DNA of 64,000 bases, taken from Prostheceraeus crozeri (lineage: Eukaryota > Platyhelminthes > Polycladida > Euryleptidae). Below are positions 22,815-34,642 of the stretch, one piece after another. Below the pieces are notes generated by a model. The model saw only the letters and a program-made list of their open reading frames with translations, did not search any database and was not told where the DNA came from. Each line of letters opens with the position of its first letter. Position 1 is the first letter of the stretch. The position numbers and the translations under genes were made by a program. The DNA lies in assembly GCA_907163375.1 (NCBI GenBank), contig CAJQUW010006274.1, positions 1 through 64,000 of the forward strand, read 5' to 3'.

Positions 22815-23504
22815 TTATTTTACAATCCGCTGGGTACGTATATACTCAATGAGATAGTCTAGGATCACATTTGCTTGTACATGAGATTTTAGTCCAGTAA
22901 TGATCACTTTACTATTATGAAAGATTGCCACATGCACAGGTAACCAACAACTAATGAGAGCTGCAGGAAAAAGTTCGGGTTCATAACACAAATTGTAACT
23001 GCTGGTACGAATCTTCAAAAATGAAACACTTTCACTCAATTGAGTAGAGATCACCATATTGTCCACAGTCAGATTCGACATCACACACCTCTCCCTCTTC
23101 CATATCCGACGTAGTAGTCTTTGTAGCTCTAAGCGCATTGACCGCGCCGATGAATGAGAAAGGGCGCCGAGAATCTGTACAGTCCCATTTGGGAAGAGTT
23201 GAAGATTCCGTGAATTGTTCATCTTCACCACTAACATTTGAGGACGGCCCGGGTAATACTTGCTGTTTGGAAGCTGTTGGTGTAATGTTGTGAGATCGAT
23301 CTTGGTGTAGAGTCTGAAGCGACGGAGAATGTTGACGATGGTGTAGCGATGGCGCTTCATGATGAAAGAATGAGTAAATTGAGCGATGCACCTTCCTTTT
23401 ATACTTCTCCCAACTACCTTGATGAAATGTGAAGTTAGTATGAAGTTGGGAATGATAGAGTTGAATTCGCCGATTGTTGACGCGCAGCCAGATGCTATTT
23501 CCAA
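22815..23504 (-). pseudogene. Polinton TBP-like domain protein (fossil part)
   Basis: The C-terminal 80 residues read like one repeat of TATA-binding protein: VISTQLSESVSFLKI, then YEPELFPAALISCWLPVHVA, IFHNSKVIITGLKSHVQAN and a final helix. In TBP repeats the matching blocks are VATFNLGCRLDLKKI, NPKRFPALIMRIREP and IFSSGKMVCTGAKS. Only one repeat is visible, so a dimer or partner would be needed to bind DNA like TBP. It is convergent with the protease gene. The call is by eye and needs a profile search. Confidence 0.5.
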
Positions 23505-23682
23505 TACGTGAATGTCTTTTCATATAGAAGTATTTCAAGTCCTTCATGATATGATGTAGAGATTGAAAATGACGATAAGATAAAGCAAACTCTCTTCTCA
23601 CATTTCCAGTTGAATCTTTGAAATAGACGTTTCGATCATGATCCGTTTCAATACGTTGTAGGGAATCTAATTTCCAACTCAT
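23032..23682 (-). pseudogene. Polinton PC4-like protein, copy 1 (fossil part)
   Basis: The open frame starts MSWKLDSLQRIETDHDRNVY. Its N-terminal 100 residues are clearly related to the next gene (23705-24073). The blocks VRREFALSYRHFQSLHHIM and DLKYF resemble the transcription coactivator PC4 core (GISLTLEQWNALKELI). The C-terminal part is serine- and histidine-rich. The region overlaps the TBP-like frame. Confidence 0.4.
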
Positions 23683-23704
23683 GATGTGCGGTAGTCATGT
23701 CTGA

Positions 23705-24073
23705 TTAAGATTTGCATAGTAGGGCGATGAACTCACGACGAATAAATGTCATGATGGAGCGATGTATGTATCTTTTATACTTCTCCCAATTGTATTTGCG
23801 AAATGAGAAACAGTTTGCGGAATGAGAATGGTAGATTTGAATTTCATTTCTGTAATGTTGAAGCCAAACTTGATCACCCAAGGAGATGAATCTTAATGTT
23901 TCAAAATATTCCAAATCCCTCATGATATCATTGAGGTTGACAAATTGTCGCCATGTTAATGTAATACCTCTTGATGTATGACCATGAGAATTTTTGAAAT
24001 GTACGTTTCCATCACGATCAACTCTGATATATTGTAGAGAGTCCGAAATCCAAGTTTTCATGATGTTATGCAA
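23705..24073 (-). pseudogene. Polinton PC4-like protein, copy 2 (fossil part)
   Basis: A 122-codon frame paralogous to 23032-23682: shared DSLQ-I--D-DGNVHFK, TSRGITLTWRQFVNLNDIM and YNWEKYKRYIHRSIM. The region resembles the beta-sheet and helix of PC4, a single-stranded-DNA-binding coactivator. Tandem duplication inside the element is the simplest origin. The similarity is weak. Confidence 0.4.
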
Positions 24074-24096
24074 AGTCGCAGATCAGCAATATAAAA

Positions 24097-25498
24097 ATGT
24101 CGTTTTATCATATTTTGCTTAGCAATGCGGCTACAAAGAGATTTGCTAGTAATCGAGCCGCACTCTTTTCTACTCCCATTGATCATACACAACAGCTAAA
24201 TGGAAATTGTGAAGTGGGTGTCACTCAACTTGTTTATAGCAACTGTGTCTATACTTTTGATCATGAGGTGATGACTATTAATATGAGACGTACAGCTGCT
24301 TATCAATGTGAAAAGGGGTGCCGAGTATACATTCCACAGTGGCCAAAGAAAGATCTCTTATCATGTAAAAAGTTTATATATGATTTCTTGAATAAAGCGA
24401 GTAAACATATTGTCCAATTTACTCCGCACAATGATGATTATAATTATGTACATCATGTAGTTGAGAAAGATTGGATTGTTGGTTTAAGTCCAAGTTTAAG
24501 AAATGATTTAGGTTACCTCCCTCGCTAGCGCCTTAACAAGCTATGATAATTTTAACGTTAATTACCACATAAGTGGTCATAAACAGTTAATATATCGAGA
24601 GGAAGCTTATTATGTAGATCTTATTCCAAGAAATGAGAAGACGTTGGTGAAGAAGGTTGTGATTAAGCCAAGAAAGACAAACATGACTCCTGAAACATTA
24701 TTGAAGAAATTTAATTATCTCCTTCGAGTTGATGGTAAACAAGTGGCAACATTGACTTATATCAAATCATCTAATCATATTGCAATACGCAAATTAAATG
24801 ATGATGATCTAGTATTAGTTTGTTCAAAAGATTTTCATCAGTTCTTACGACATCGTTCTGCAGCTGTTCATGGAAAATCTGATATGCAACATTTACCATG
24901 TGAAAGGTCAAATCAATTTGATACAGAATGGACCGTATCTTTATACAGAAAGTGTGTAGAGCCTTTAGGTGGTATCTTACATGAAACAAGAGTGTTGATG
25001 CCTCGCATTATTACTTCGGTTAAATTGGTTGTAGATGATTTAAATGAAGTGATTAATGAACAACATATTTCATTTTCTGAAAAAGAAGGTACTTTGTCTC
25101 TCACTATAAGTGGAAAAGGTATTGAACTAATTATGGATAAAACTCTAATGGACATTTTGGGTTTTGATCAAAATATCTTTAAAAGTGGTACTGTAACCAA
25201 AGCTAGCGCAGACATGTCGCTATCGCGTCGTATTAACTATTTTCAGATATATTCCAATATTGGTGAAGATGTACGTGTGGGAGATGTTGAAGCTCCATTG
25301 CTAGCAATGATACCATACCAGCCAAAAAGCTGCAGTATTTTATCTGAGCATACTTTCAAGAAAGTGCATTATACAAAGCTGAAATCAAACTACATCCCAC
25401 AAATTGATATTGCCATTTATGACGATGCTGGTGCGTTGATTCCTTTTCATAAAGATGCTGTGACAAGTATCACACTCCATTTCCGAATGAAGAGTTAA
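24097..25498 (+). pseudogene. Polinton penton/minor-capsid-like protein, copy 1 (fossil part)
   Basis: The start MSFYHILLSNAATKRFASNR and QLNGNCEVGVTQLVYSNC match the opening of the minor capsid proteins that read like 'LPSNAS...L.G.WEVGL..I'. The C-terminal end has NIGEDVRVGDVEAPLLAMIP and AIYDDAGALIPFHKDA, also typical. A paralogue follows at 25508-27058. The region is broken. Confidence 0.65.
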
Positions 25499-25507
25499 TG
25501 CAAAAGT

Positions 25508-27058
25508 ATGCTAATATATTTTTCCAATGTGAATAATATGGAAAGTGAAAATAAGGACTCGTTTCTAATCTACTTGCCCAGTAATGCTTCTATGAATAAA
25601 TTTCCAAAAAATAAACCATCAGACTATCGAGTAGAATTAAATCGGCCACTGCATTTAGAAGGTGAATGGGAGGTTGGCGTTTCTAGTATTTGCTATGATA
25701 GCAATATTCAGAATGTGAATGATTTGGAAGAAATGATATTGACTCCTCGCACCCATGATGGAATAACGATGAATAATGCATTTCAGTTCCCATACAATTT
25801 AACATCAGATGGAAAGTGGAACTATGAATGGATTCAGATAAAATCAGATTCTTATGAACCATTTGGGAATGAGAAAATTATTAAGGCATTCAACAGTGGT
25901 AATACTTCCATCATGAAGAATAAAAATCAGAAAGCTTATGAATTTACTATCTATCATTGGAGTGGGAGACAGTTCCTCCGCTTTCATTCTTTTACTAAAG
26001 GTCTTACGCTGAGGTTGGATAATGAATTCTATCCACATCTTGGTTTTGGTCATGGACTACATCTAACATCAATTGCTACTGCAAATGTTAAAAAAGTTTA
26101 TTCAAATCGAATCAACAAATTTCATTATAGATTTAAAATATTTGATGAAGATGTTGTAGAATGCGAAGAACGCATCATTTTGAAAAAGCGTGGTGTTCAA
26201 CCTTTATCACTTATTGAGTTAGTAAAACGATGGAATGAGACTGTGGGTAAGAAGTATGGAGAAAAAATTATGGCGAACAAAAATAAGTTGGTTATTCAGA
26301 AATATAATGACAAACTTACAGTTTATTTCTCTCCAACCTTGCGTCATTTTGTAAGACATTATACACCTATTATTGGAAGCGGTGTGGTGTATGCTTCTCA
26401 TGAATATCACACTAAAGCTGATTCAGTTAATGATGAATGGTGGGTGGACATCTATGGCGATCGCATCAAGAAAATTTACCAGTCTTATGAAGAATCTAAA
26501 GTTGCTATCAATATAATGCCGCGTCTATATCATACAGTTGAAAGCTTCATTCATGTAGTAAATCCTTATATACAACAGAAGTTGAAGCATGTGATGAAAA
26601 GTAAATATGATGTAAAGACACAACACATTTCGTTTTCAATTGAAAATCAACGCGTTGTTCTGAAACTGGGTGATGACATTCAATGTCAATTGAGTAAAAA
26701 TTTGAAAAAACTCTTTGGTTTTTCAATGCTACAAACAGTGTTTACTGCTGCGCATACGATTGGTATAGAAACACCAATGACACTTGATAAACATGAACAG
26801 CACCTTTACATTCAAAGTGATTTGATTCTACCTATTTCTGTTGGTGAGAAAACAGAATACATTTTACGTGATTTCATTCATGATAAAGACGCTTCACATG
26901 GAATGGTCGAGAAGATGTTTGAATCTATTTTCTATCATCCCGTCGTCAAACAAACTATACCCTCTATTGCTATCAAAATTACCAATGGTTTACAAGAGTG
27001 CATCCATGTGAAAGATACTAAATCCCTCGTAACTTTAGTGTTTCGGAAAACAAAGTGA
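25508..27058 (+). pseudogene. Polinton penton/minor-capsid-like protein, copy 2 (fossil part)
   Basis: A 516-codon open frame; the better start is the methionine of MESENKDSFLIYLPSNASMN. Then come PLHLEGEWEVGVSSICYD near the N-terminus, and HLYIQSDLILPISVGEK with a final strand (SLVTLVFRKTK) at the C-terminus. These are features of the penton-like minor capsid proteins of Polintons and adintoviruses. It looks whole. Confidence 0.75.
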
Positions 27059-27237
27059 AGTCATTGTGATATGTTTATTGAAATAAAAATATGTATATGA
27101 AAAAGTCTTTTCACAGATATAGGGGGAATGGGCTGACTGTAGGCATATATTCACAAGGAAGAAACGATCTCATGCGATACATAAAACAACCATGTATATC
27201 TACAAAAAGCAACATCAAAATACTGAGTTAAAGTTGA

Positions 27238-28590
27238 TTATGTCAATACATCTCCTGAATGTGGTAGCGTGAGTTTTATTCTTTTGGGTGGAGGTATATT
27301 TGTGTCAGGATGTCCATGTGGAAGAGATGTGTTATGTCCTATCCAACACCTCTTATCCTCCCATGCTGAAAGTGCTCGTTTCTTGAACGTGTACGTTTTC
27401 ACAGTATGAACTTGAGATTTTAAGATTGTCATATTGACAAACGTTATAGTTTTATTTTTATAGGCCTTCTTATAGGACCGATGTTTCATTTTGTGAACAA
27501 TGGATTTTGATATACCTTTAGCACGCTTAATACTATCTGCACATTCTTTTAATTTCATGGAATACATTTTAGGACCGAGGAGAATCATTTCATCTATTTC
27601 CTTTCCTGCTGTTTCATCCTTAAAACAACCAAGTTTGGCTTTATTCTGTATGGAATAGAGTGGATGAGTGGGATTGTAGTTAGATGTGTCGAAATATTTT
27701 TCTAATGACTTGCCTACTTCATTAAAATTTAAATCTTTTTGAGTGGCAATTCCTAAAAAGAAACTATCTGTATCACCACCCAGCAAGCCAACCTCTTTTA
27801 CGAGAGGGCATGGTTTTAATATTTTGTAGAAGAGTTGATACATTTCAAGCTTGGAATAATCTAAAACGGCTTGCCCAATATAGATGGGTTTGCACAACTC
27901 AACTTCTGATTTTATCATTTTAACACCTACAAGATCCTCATCGATGATGTCTCTATCAATGAAAAGAGGTGATGAGGTCAATTCGTGATATTTTTGTTCA
28001 TCAACGACTAGTTTGTAGTTCATACGTTTTCTAACATCCTCCATGGTCTTTCCGAAAAGACTGTTATTCTTATATTTATAAAAATCCTTTTCAAAATTAT
28101 TTTGGGCGAGTGCACGTTTTTGACTGTTACTATCTATGTAGGGTTTGAGGAAGGCTTTCTGTCTAAATTTGATAATGCGGTGAACTGACTTTAGAAGCAT
28201 GCCCATTTCTAAATAGAATTTTAATATGCAGAAGTGTACGAGATATATTTTCTTATCATATTGGGTGAGTAAAAGTTTGCGGCATGGTTTGTACCTTGGC
28301 TGTCCACACTCTATTAAGTTATTATGAAATTGTGACATGAATGGTGAAAACATATCTTCAGTCACTTCACCAGATTCAGGTGCGAGTGGGAAATCAGCAG
28401 TTTTATTTTTAATGCTATTTGGATAAATCAAATCCACTTCAAAATAAAATCCCCAATCACCTTCATCTGGAATCTTCAGTATGTTTGAAGGGTTGGAGTA
28501 ATACTCAAGCTCATCTTGATTTAACCAACTAAACTCGGAATGAGGTAGTGGTTTAGACAGTGAACTGCCATATAAATTATTTTGGTCATA
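27238..28590 (-). pseudogene. Polinton DNA polymerase B, C-terminal part (fossil)
   Basis: Part of the protein-primed family B polymerase that lies beyond the mariner insertion. Motif B-like NNSLFGKTMEDVRKRM, motif C LLGGDTDSFFLGIA and a thumb-type block PKMYSMKLKECA are visible. A basic tail ends near 27238. It converges with the minor capsid gene across about 180 bp. Confidence 0.88.
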
Positions 28591-28688
28591 TTGGTCATCA
28601 CATAAAAAACTGCGTTTTTATAATTGATTTTTTAATGGCAATTGAAAACATTATTATGGCACTGAGACCTATTAAAATTTGTGTTCTG

Positions 28689-29812
28689 TTAACTCATAAA
28701 TGGGGGGCTTAGTAAATGGGGGTAATGGGGGTCAGTAAGACAGTAAGTAACCCACAAATAATTGCCGTTTGCAGCAATCACATTTCTGCAGTGGTCAATC
28801 AATTTCAATGCTGCTCTTCTCATTACTTGTGGAGTAAAAGTCAAAGTTTCATTTAAGTAGGATTCTAAAGATTCCTTTGTCATTAACTCCAAATCACTTC
28901 TCTTCATTTCCAAAGCAGGAAATATCATGCGATCACATATATTTAAGTCAGGTGAATATGGAGCTTGATACAGTGGCTGAACATTCTTGTCTGCCAAAAA
29001 GTCTTGAGTGTGGCGTGATACATGTGGTCGAGCGTTATCATGCATCAAAACCATATTCTCCCATGATAACTCTCTTCTTTCATTTCTTAAATCATGGTTA
29101 GTGAAAGAATTAACTGTGTCAATCAGAAAATTAGTATACAATTCGGAATCTACAGACTGATTCCTTTCAAGTACTGTAGAAAACGATAATCCATCAAAAT
29201 TCACAGCAACAATTGCCATGAACTTTCTGTCGACGGTTAAACGTTTAGGAATTTGATCTCTATCAACATCACCATCAGCTGAACACCAAGACCTTCTGGT
29301 TTGAGGACAACCAACTGGCCTGGCAAGATTGCGATGGATATTGCGCCTTGTAAATTTCTCAATAAGCTCAGTGCAGCACGATACACGAGCCTCTTTGTTT
29401 GCCTCGGATAAATTATGTGGCACCCACTTATCTTGGATTGATCGCATATGCAGGTCTTCTGTCAGGATGTCGTAAATCATTCTATGATTTGTATCCAGTT
29501 GATCAGCAAGCTCGTAGCACGTAATTCTCCTATTCACGGTCACCTCATCAGCAACCATCTGAGTAAGATCGATTCTTTTCTGAGACTTTGGACGCCCACT
29601 TCCATCAATTCTATCCCATCAATTCTATCAAATTGAATGCGACCTTCTCCAAACTCAGTCATAACTTGTTGTACACGTCTAACTGATATCCGCTTATCAC
29701 CCCAAGCAGTTGTTATGATCTCGTGTATTTTTGTGCCTTTAAAGTTATTTCTTCTTAAAGTCTCGACGATTAGGTTGATGTCACGACTGTTGATCTCCAT
29801 TGCGGCAGTCAA
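28689..29812 (-). pseudogene. mariner transposase, broken
   Basis: The N-terminal part (29812-29540, starting MTAAMEINSRDINLIVETL) has the helix-turn-helix-like segment ISVRRVQQVMTEFGEG. A frameshift around 29560-29600 leads to the main part (29558-28689). This contains VPHNLSEANKEARV, a WVP[H]-type mariner motif, then MVLMHDNARPHVSRHT with the second aspartate and YSPDLNICDRMIFPALE with the third, the DD34D arrangement. The segment where the first aspartate belongs (GDET in active elements) is replaced by an unrelated reading near ARPVGCPQTRRSW, so a second lesion lies near 29310-29360. Inactive. Confidence 0.9.
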
Positions 29813-29960
29813 AATGAATGCTGGTTTTCGGAATCAAAATTAAAATTGATTTCAAAGTGAATCCATGTTAAAGATAATGATGATTGTGTTTAAGATATCT
29901 ATGATTCATGTGAAAAGTGGCGATGATGGAAAAAACATGGAACAAACCAGAGACAATATA

Positions 29961-30267
29961 CATGGATATCTGTATAGTAAGGATTCCGAACACGCCGTAG
30001 ATGAGAATAGTCGCAAATCAATAAGTTATAGCTATGGCTGATTTCTTTACTGATGCGAAGCAGTCGTCTTCTACACGATAAATTGTTTTCACTTCAAAAT
30101 GAAATGAATTTGACTTAGGCTTATTGCAGTTCAACATCTGAACTGTATTATTGCCGTTACCGTATTGTAACTTACAAAGTTCTTTGATTCAAGTAACACC
30201 GAGTTGGTATAGAGCTAAATTGATTTTGAGTAGAATGTCTCATACCCTTACTATATAGATATCCATG
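29961..30267. repeat. MITE nested in the mariner
   Basis: CATGGATATCTGTATAGTAA at the left and, read inward from the right, CATGGATATCTATATAGTAA form terminal inverted repeats. The flanks CAATATA (29954-29960 and 30268-30274) are a perfect 7-bp duplication. The 307-bp interior has no coding frame. The superfamily is not assigned. Confidence 0.85.
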
Positions 30268-30403
30268 CAATATAGTAGAGACAATGAACGGTTTACAGAT
30301 ATGACACAAACTTGTTTACAAAAGAATAAAATGATAAAGAATAATATCATAGAATCCAATTAAATGAACCATATAAAAAACGCAATTTTTATGTGATGAC
30401 CTA

Positions 30404-32871
30404 TAGTACTTTAGGTGGATATGATCATCACCTACTGTTTCAGATTTTATATGATGTTGATTTACAAATGTGAGACCACCGCGTATTCCGCGCTCAAATA
30501 TATTATACATCTCCGGGTCTTGTAAGAGATGAGTGGTCTCACCAGTCATTTTAAAGGCTGATTTAAAGGACATGGCTGGTAGACTGACAAAGTGGACAGG
30601 ATCTAATTTGTCTTCTTCTAATGCCACTCGTCGAAATTCCTGAAAGACATCAGCCAGCAAAATGACATCTAATTCTAAGTAAGCGATCATATAATCGCCA
30701 AACGTTTTACAATCAAATTTTAACCATGCCTCTTGAGCATGTTCATAGTCCTCTACTGGACAATCTTCACCCGTCAAATCGTTTTTGAATTTGTCAATAG
30801 AAGGAAGGGTTGTTTCATTTAGTTTAGACATTGAGCTAAAATACGCATAAGGAAAGACTCCTTTGCGAGTGATTATTTCATCCGTTAAGTTTGGATAGTG
30901 TTTCTTCAAAGTTTGACTATGGGGAAGAAACTTGAGATTTCGAACGAGAGAAGCTAGTGACGCTGACATGAATTGAAATGAATCTAAAAATTTTATTTCG
31001 AAGAAGACTGTCTTATTTTCTTTAGTTTTATCTACTGGTACTTTTGCTGTCATTGCCATGAATTTTTCTCTCGTTTGCGCTATTACATTAAACTGCCACG
31101 ATTTCATCTGGCTCAACCCTCCTTTTATGAGCATATGACTGTCATAGCCCTTAAATTTATGAAAAATGACGGGTAGTACACGACGTCTCAACCTAAGTGA
31201 AAAGTTACATTTGGAGCAGAGTGGGTTTCTAAATTTACCAGTGATGTGATCATGATCACGCACTTTCTTAATTTTATCGTCATCAAACGTTTTATGACAT
31301 TTAGGACAGGATGTGCAACTTTCAAATTTTTGTTTGTCTTCATCTGACATATGTAGTGACTTACGCTGCAATTGGAAATCATATGATTGTTGAAATTTAG
31401 CAGCTTTATCGAGAAATTCTAGAAATTTTGAAATGCAATCTTCACCTTGCCAAGTATGCATTTTGTTTTGTCTATTCCTAAAGTGGTCATGCCATACTTC
31501 ATAGCAGGATATGGCTGCTGGCTTGTGGATGATATCATCAATGTAGCATTCTATGTCTGCGTAAATGACACGCAGGGGACTTAATTCGTCACCATTATCC
31601 CTATGTGAAAATATTTTATCTTTGGGCATGCGTTCCATTTGTAATTTACCTCGCTTGCACCATTCATAGTGAGTTTCAAATTTATCTTTACTCCAAAAGG
31701 AGCGGATGCAGCGGTCGCATACAAAATGTTCACCTCTTTTAGAGTGCCCCAAGTGAGTGTACAAGCGAGAGATTTTGGGAATACCACAGTAGTGCCATTC
31801 CTCGCTATCATCTTGTTTTACTAATAAGAGGTTGACTACACGTTCATAACAAGTTGAACGTGAATTATAGCGGGCACCCTTCAACCCCTTCTCCCACACG
31901 TGAACGACAATTTTAATCTTATTATGTTTTTCGAACGTTTCTACATCTTTGATTTTCATGTTGTTACTATCACAACCTTCAAAGTCTAGTTCATCCTCCC
32001 ACTGTCTATAGCTATAGGTATGATTTCGATTCGCGTTCATATCATTATAGTGAAGGATGGATAGGACTGCATATTTGAAACACTGTGATTTACAATCGAC
32101 ATTGATGACAGCTTTCTTATTATACAACGTTTTTGGTAGTTTAAATGTGCCTCGAGCTACATGACTTTCTAATAGGGAAATTTTGAATATGGCTGAGTCC
32201 ACACCATCAAAAATGAGAGCGCTGTCGCGTTGATTGAATTTATCTACATTTGATTTTAAACATTGAATGTGAAAATTTAGCCAAGACTCGCAGTCTACAA
32301 CTTCGGTTGCGGAAGAGGAAGGAACATGAAACTGTATTCTCTCCGTCACTTGATCCGTTTGAAAATCTATCTTAATATATTTTAGTTTAAGGTAGATGAG
32401 CGCCTTCATTCTAAAATTGTCTAAATTGTTGAAGAGCGCTTCGATAATGTTAGAATTTTGAAGGAGCCACTCAGGAAAATCTACTATTTGAGTATTGGAC
32501 TCCATGCAGTAGTCGCGTACTAAATTATTATGTGAAACATTAATGAGGGAGATGGTAGAGGTACCGTTGATGTAGTGATCATTTGCATGCGTGTGTTGAA
32601 GTCTGTGCGAAGATCGCTGAAAGTGACTATCAAAAGAAAGAGGGCACAAATCGCAAGGAAAGGAGATGTCATCGTCAGAATCAACTTCACCTCCGGAGAT
32701 TGACGCCGCTTTGCGTTGACACACACGTTGTTTGATGTGTCGAAGGAGACTGTGCTTCCTTGTAAACATATGTCCGCAGTCGGCACATTCCCACTCGTTG
32801 CCTTGTCGCGAGAGTCCTGAGCTGGAACTCACATCACCTGAAAGAGAAATCATTCTATCATCTCTGTTCAA
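30404..32871 (-). pseudogene. Polinton DNA polymerase B, N-terminal part (fossil)
   Basis: Upstream part of the protein-primed polymerase on the other side of the mariner. Two C2H2 fingers come first (CADCGHMFTRKHSLLRHIK and CDLCPLSFDSHFQRSSHRLQ), then a third C2H2-like block CDRCIRSFWSKDKFETHYEW. A zinc/HNH-like block follows, CPKCHKTF, VRDHDHITGKFRNPLC and CSKCN. Exonuclease and polymerase regions follow (YADIECYIDD, FHKFKGYDSHMLI, LELDVILLADVFQEFR, SLPAMSFKSAFKMTG). These are typical for Polinton polymerases. An ATG followed by GTAAGT at 33025-33027 (minus) may mark an upstream first exon. Confidence 0.92.
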
Positions 32872-33284
32872 GTCTCAGTGTATTGTTACAACCTACCTTG
32901 ACTCAACGACTCTAAACTTTCCTCGAGAAGGGAGGGCGTTGGTGATGAAGTTGATGCCTGAAATTGAGGAAGATGCTATTAACCACACGTTTGACGGAGA
33001 TGAGTGAAGAAATTTTCAACTTACCATTTCAACGAAATCGAGTTTAAGGTTGATACTTCAACAAGATAGAGAATTCACGAGAGAGCAGTTCACTTGTACG
33101 CCTCAAATATAGAATTCGTCAGAGAACACTTCACTTATATGTCACAAAGACAGAGTGAAATGACACGAATGTCACTTTACATATATACTTTCATATTCAT
33201 CATTCATTGGCTGTTCATTCTGATTGGTTGCTTGTTGATACTTAAGAATTAGAAAACATTTCAAAGTTATTATTCACAGTCAAC

Positions 33285-33680
33285 ATGACAAGCCCTCCGA
33301 CAACACCAAACACAAAATTCTCTTCTCCATCCTCAACACCAAACGCTCCAACGAAGGTAGAGAAGGTGTTATTACCAGCGGACAACGAAGAGAGTGTATG
33401 TGAGAAGGAGTGTCCCGACTTAACAGGCGTGAGGTGGAAGTATCTACAGTACGATACTGACGATGTGATGGAGATCACCAGCACGAAATTCCTCCAACAA
33501 TTATGGGAGTGGTACACCCCTAACTCCCAGCCACGAACTATGGAGGAGTGGGAGTATATTGACAAAGTGAGGCTCGCAGTGGAAGTACGATTAAAGCAAC
33601 TGAACTGTTTTTGTTATCTATGTGAAGCCAGACTCTGGGACGATATTGACGATGAAGACCTTTTGAAATACATGCCATAA
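33285..33680 (+). pseudogene. Polinton protein of unknown function (fossil part)
   Basis: A 131-codon frame starting MTSPPTTPNTKFSSPSSTPN, proline- and serine-rich at first, then a compact tryptophan-rich domain (WKYLQYDTDDVMEI, FLQQLWEWYTP, MEEWEYIDKVRLAVEVRLKQ). An acidic C-terminus has two CxxC-type cysteines (CFCYLC). The family is not recognised. Confidence 0.5.
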
Positions 33681-33725
33681 TAAATTTTTATTTCGTATTA
33701 TCTTTGCTTTCATACTGACTTACTT

Positions 33726-34141
33726 GAATGGGGCTTCAGTGGATGATCTAACCATGTATACATTTTTATTTGGAAATAGTAGCACGCTTAGTCTAACTTG
33801 TAAATCTTAAAACATTTCATATGGACGATGATGGTAGATGAAATAGTGTCAAATAAATTAAGATAGCTTACACTTCTGATACAGGGATAGCAATCGACTG
33901 CGATCCATGTGTAAAGAGCTCGTTAGACTACGGATGGGCTTAAGTGGATGATTTAACCATGTATACTTTTTCATTTGGAAATAGTAGCACGCTTAGTCTA
34001 ACTTGTAAATCTTAAAACATTTCATATGGACGATGATGATAGATGAAATAGTGTCAAATAAAATTAAGATAGCTTACACTTCTGATACAGGGATAGCAAT
34101 CGACTGCGATCCATGTGTAAAGAGCTTGTTAGACTACGGAA
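33726..34141. repeat. Tandem duplication, two copies of about 212 bp, in the Polinton
   Basis: Sequence from the GGATGATYTAACCATGTATA block to AGACTACGGA is repeated almost exactly, at about 33730-33930 and 33945-34141. The words ATAGCAATCGACTGC recur a third time at about 34987. No gene was seen in the copies. Confidence 0.8.
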
Positions 34142-34475
34142 GAGAGAAGTGTGTTATGTTGCGTGTTGCGCATGAGTGTCCTCCCATTTCATTCCATTCA
34201 TCAATTCTTCTCATTGATAGAGACAGGTAGAACTCATGGTTCTCATAACGTATGCAATGGAAAGTTTTAGGCAACCTTCGACAGTTGGCTAAATGTCGCC
34301 CTGGCGCGAATGCATACTACGTTGAGACAGAGGCAATCACTTGCAAACATGACGCAGAGAGGTTAAACAAGATTGACCATTGCCGAATGTCCCTTGCGGT
34401 ATACATAGCTACGGGTTTCACCGCCGCCCTTTACAGGAACGCCCGTCGAAAGGAAGTATTACACCGAACTTCATT

Positions 34476-34620
34476 TGCAACGTTCAAGTTGACTGATAGC
34501 AGATTCAACTTAATGATAGTATTCACCAGTCCGAAGACTGCCCAGGGCAAACCGCGAGGAGGTTCTATCATGTCTTGCCCCATGGTGGCCCTTAAGAGAG
34601 CCGATGGTTCGTTCTCGGTG
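34476..34620 (-). repeat. Structured 145-bp motif, copy 1
   Basis: One of three near-identical copies (others at 35008-35152 and 35487-35632). On the minus strand CAGTC-TTCG-GACTG gives a UUCG tetraloop hairpin. GGGCAA pairs with TTGCCC, and AAGTTGA pairs with TCAACTT. It lies just 3' of the minus-strand gene ending at 34643, suggesting a 3'-UTR or processing element. The plus strand is also open in this copy, so a coding origin is not excluded. Confidence 0.5.
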
Positions 34621-34642
34621 TCAATGGTGTCAATTAAGTTGA

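Larger units (their letters stand above)
28591..30403 (-). mobile_element. mariner DNA transposon, containing a MITE
   Basis: The ends TTGGTCATCACATAAAAAAC and, read inward from the right, TAGGTCATCACATAAAAATT are inverted repeats flanked by TA (28589-28590 and 30404-30405). It sits inside the Polinton polymerase gene. At 1.81 kb it is longer than the usual 1.3 kb, of which 307 bp is a nested MITE (29961-30267) and its 7-bp duplication. The transposase is on the minus strand and broken. Confidence 0.92.
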
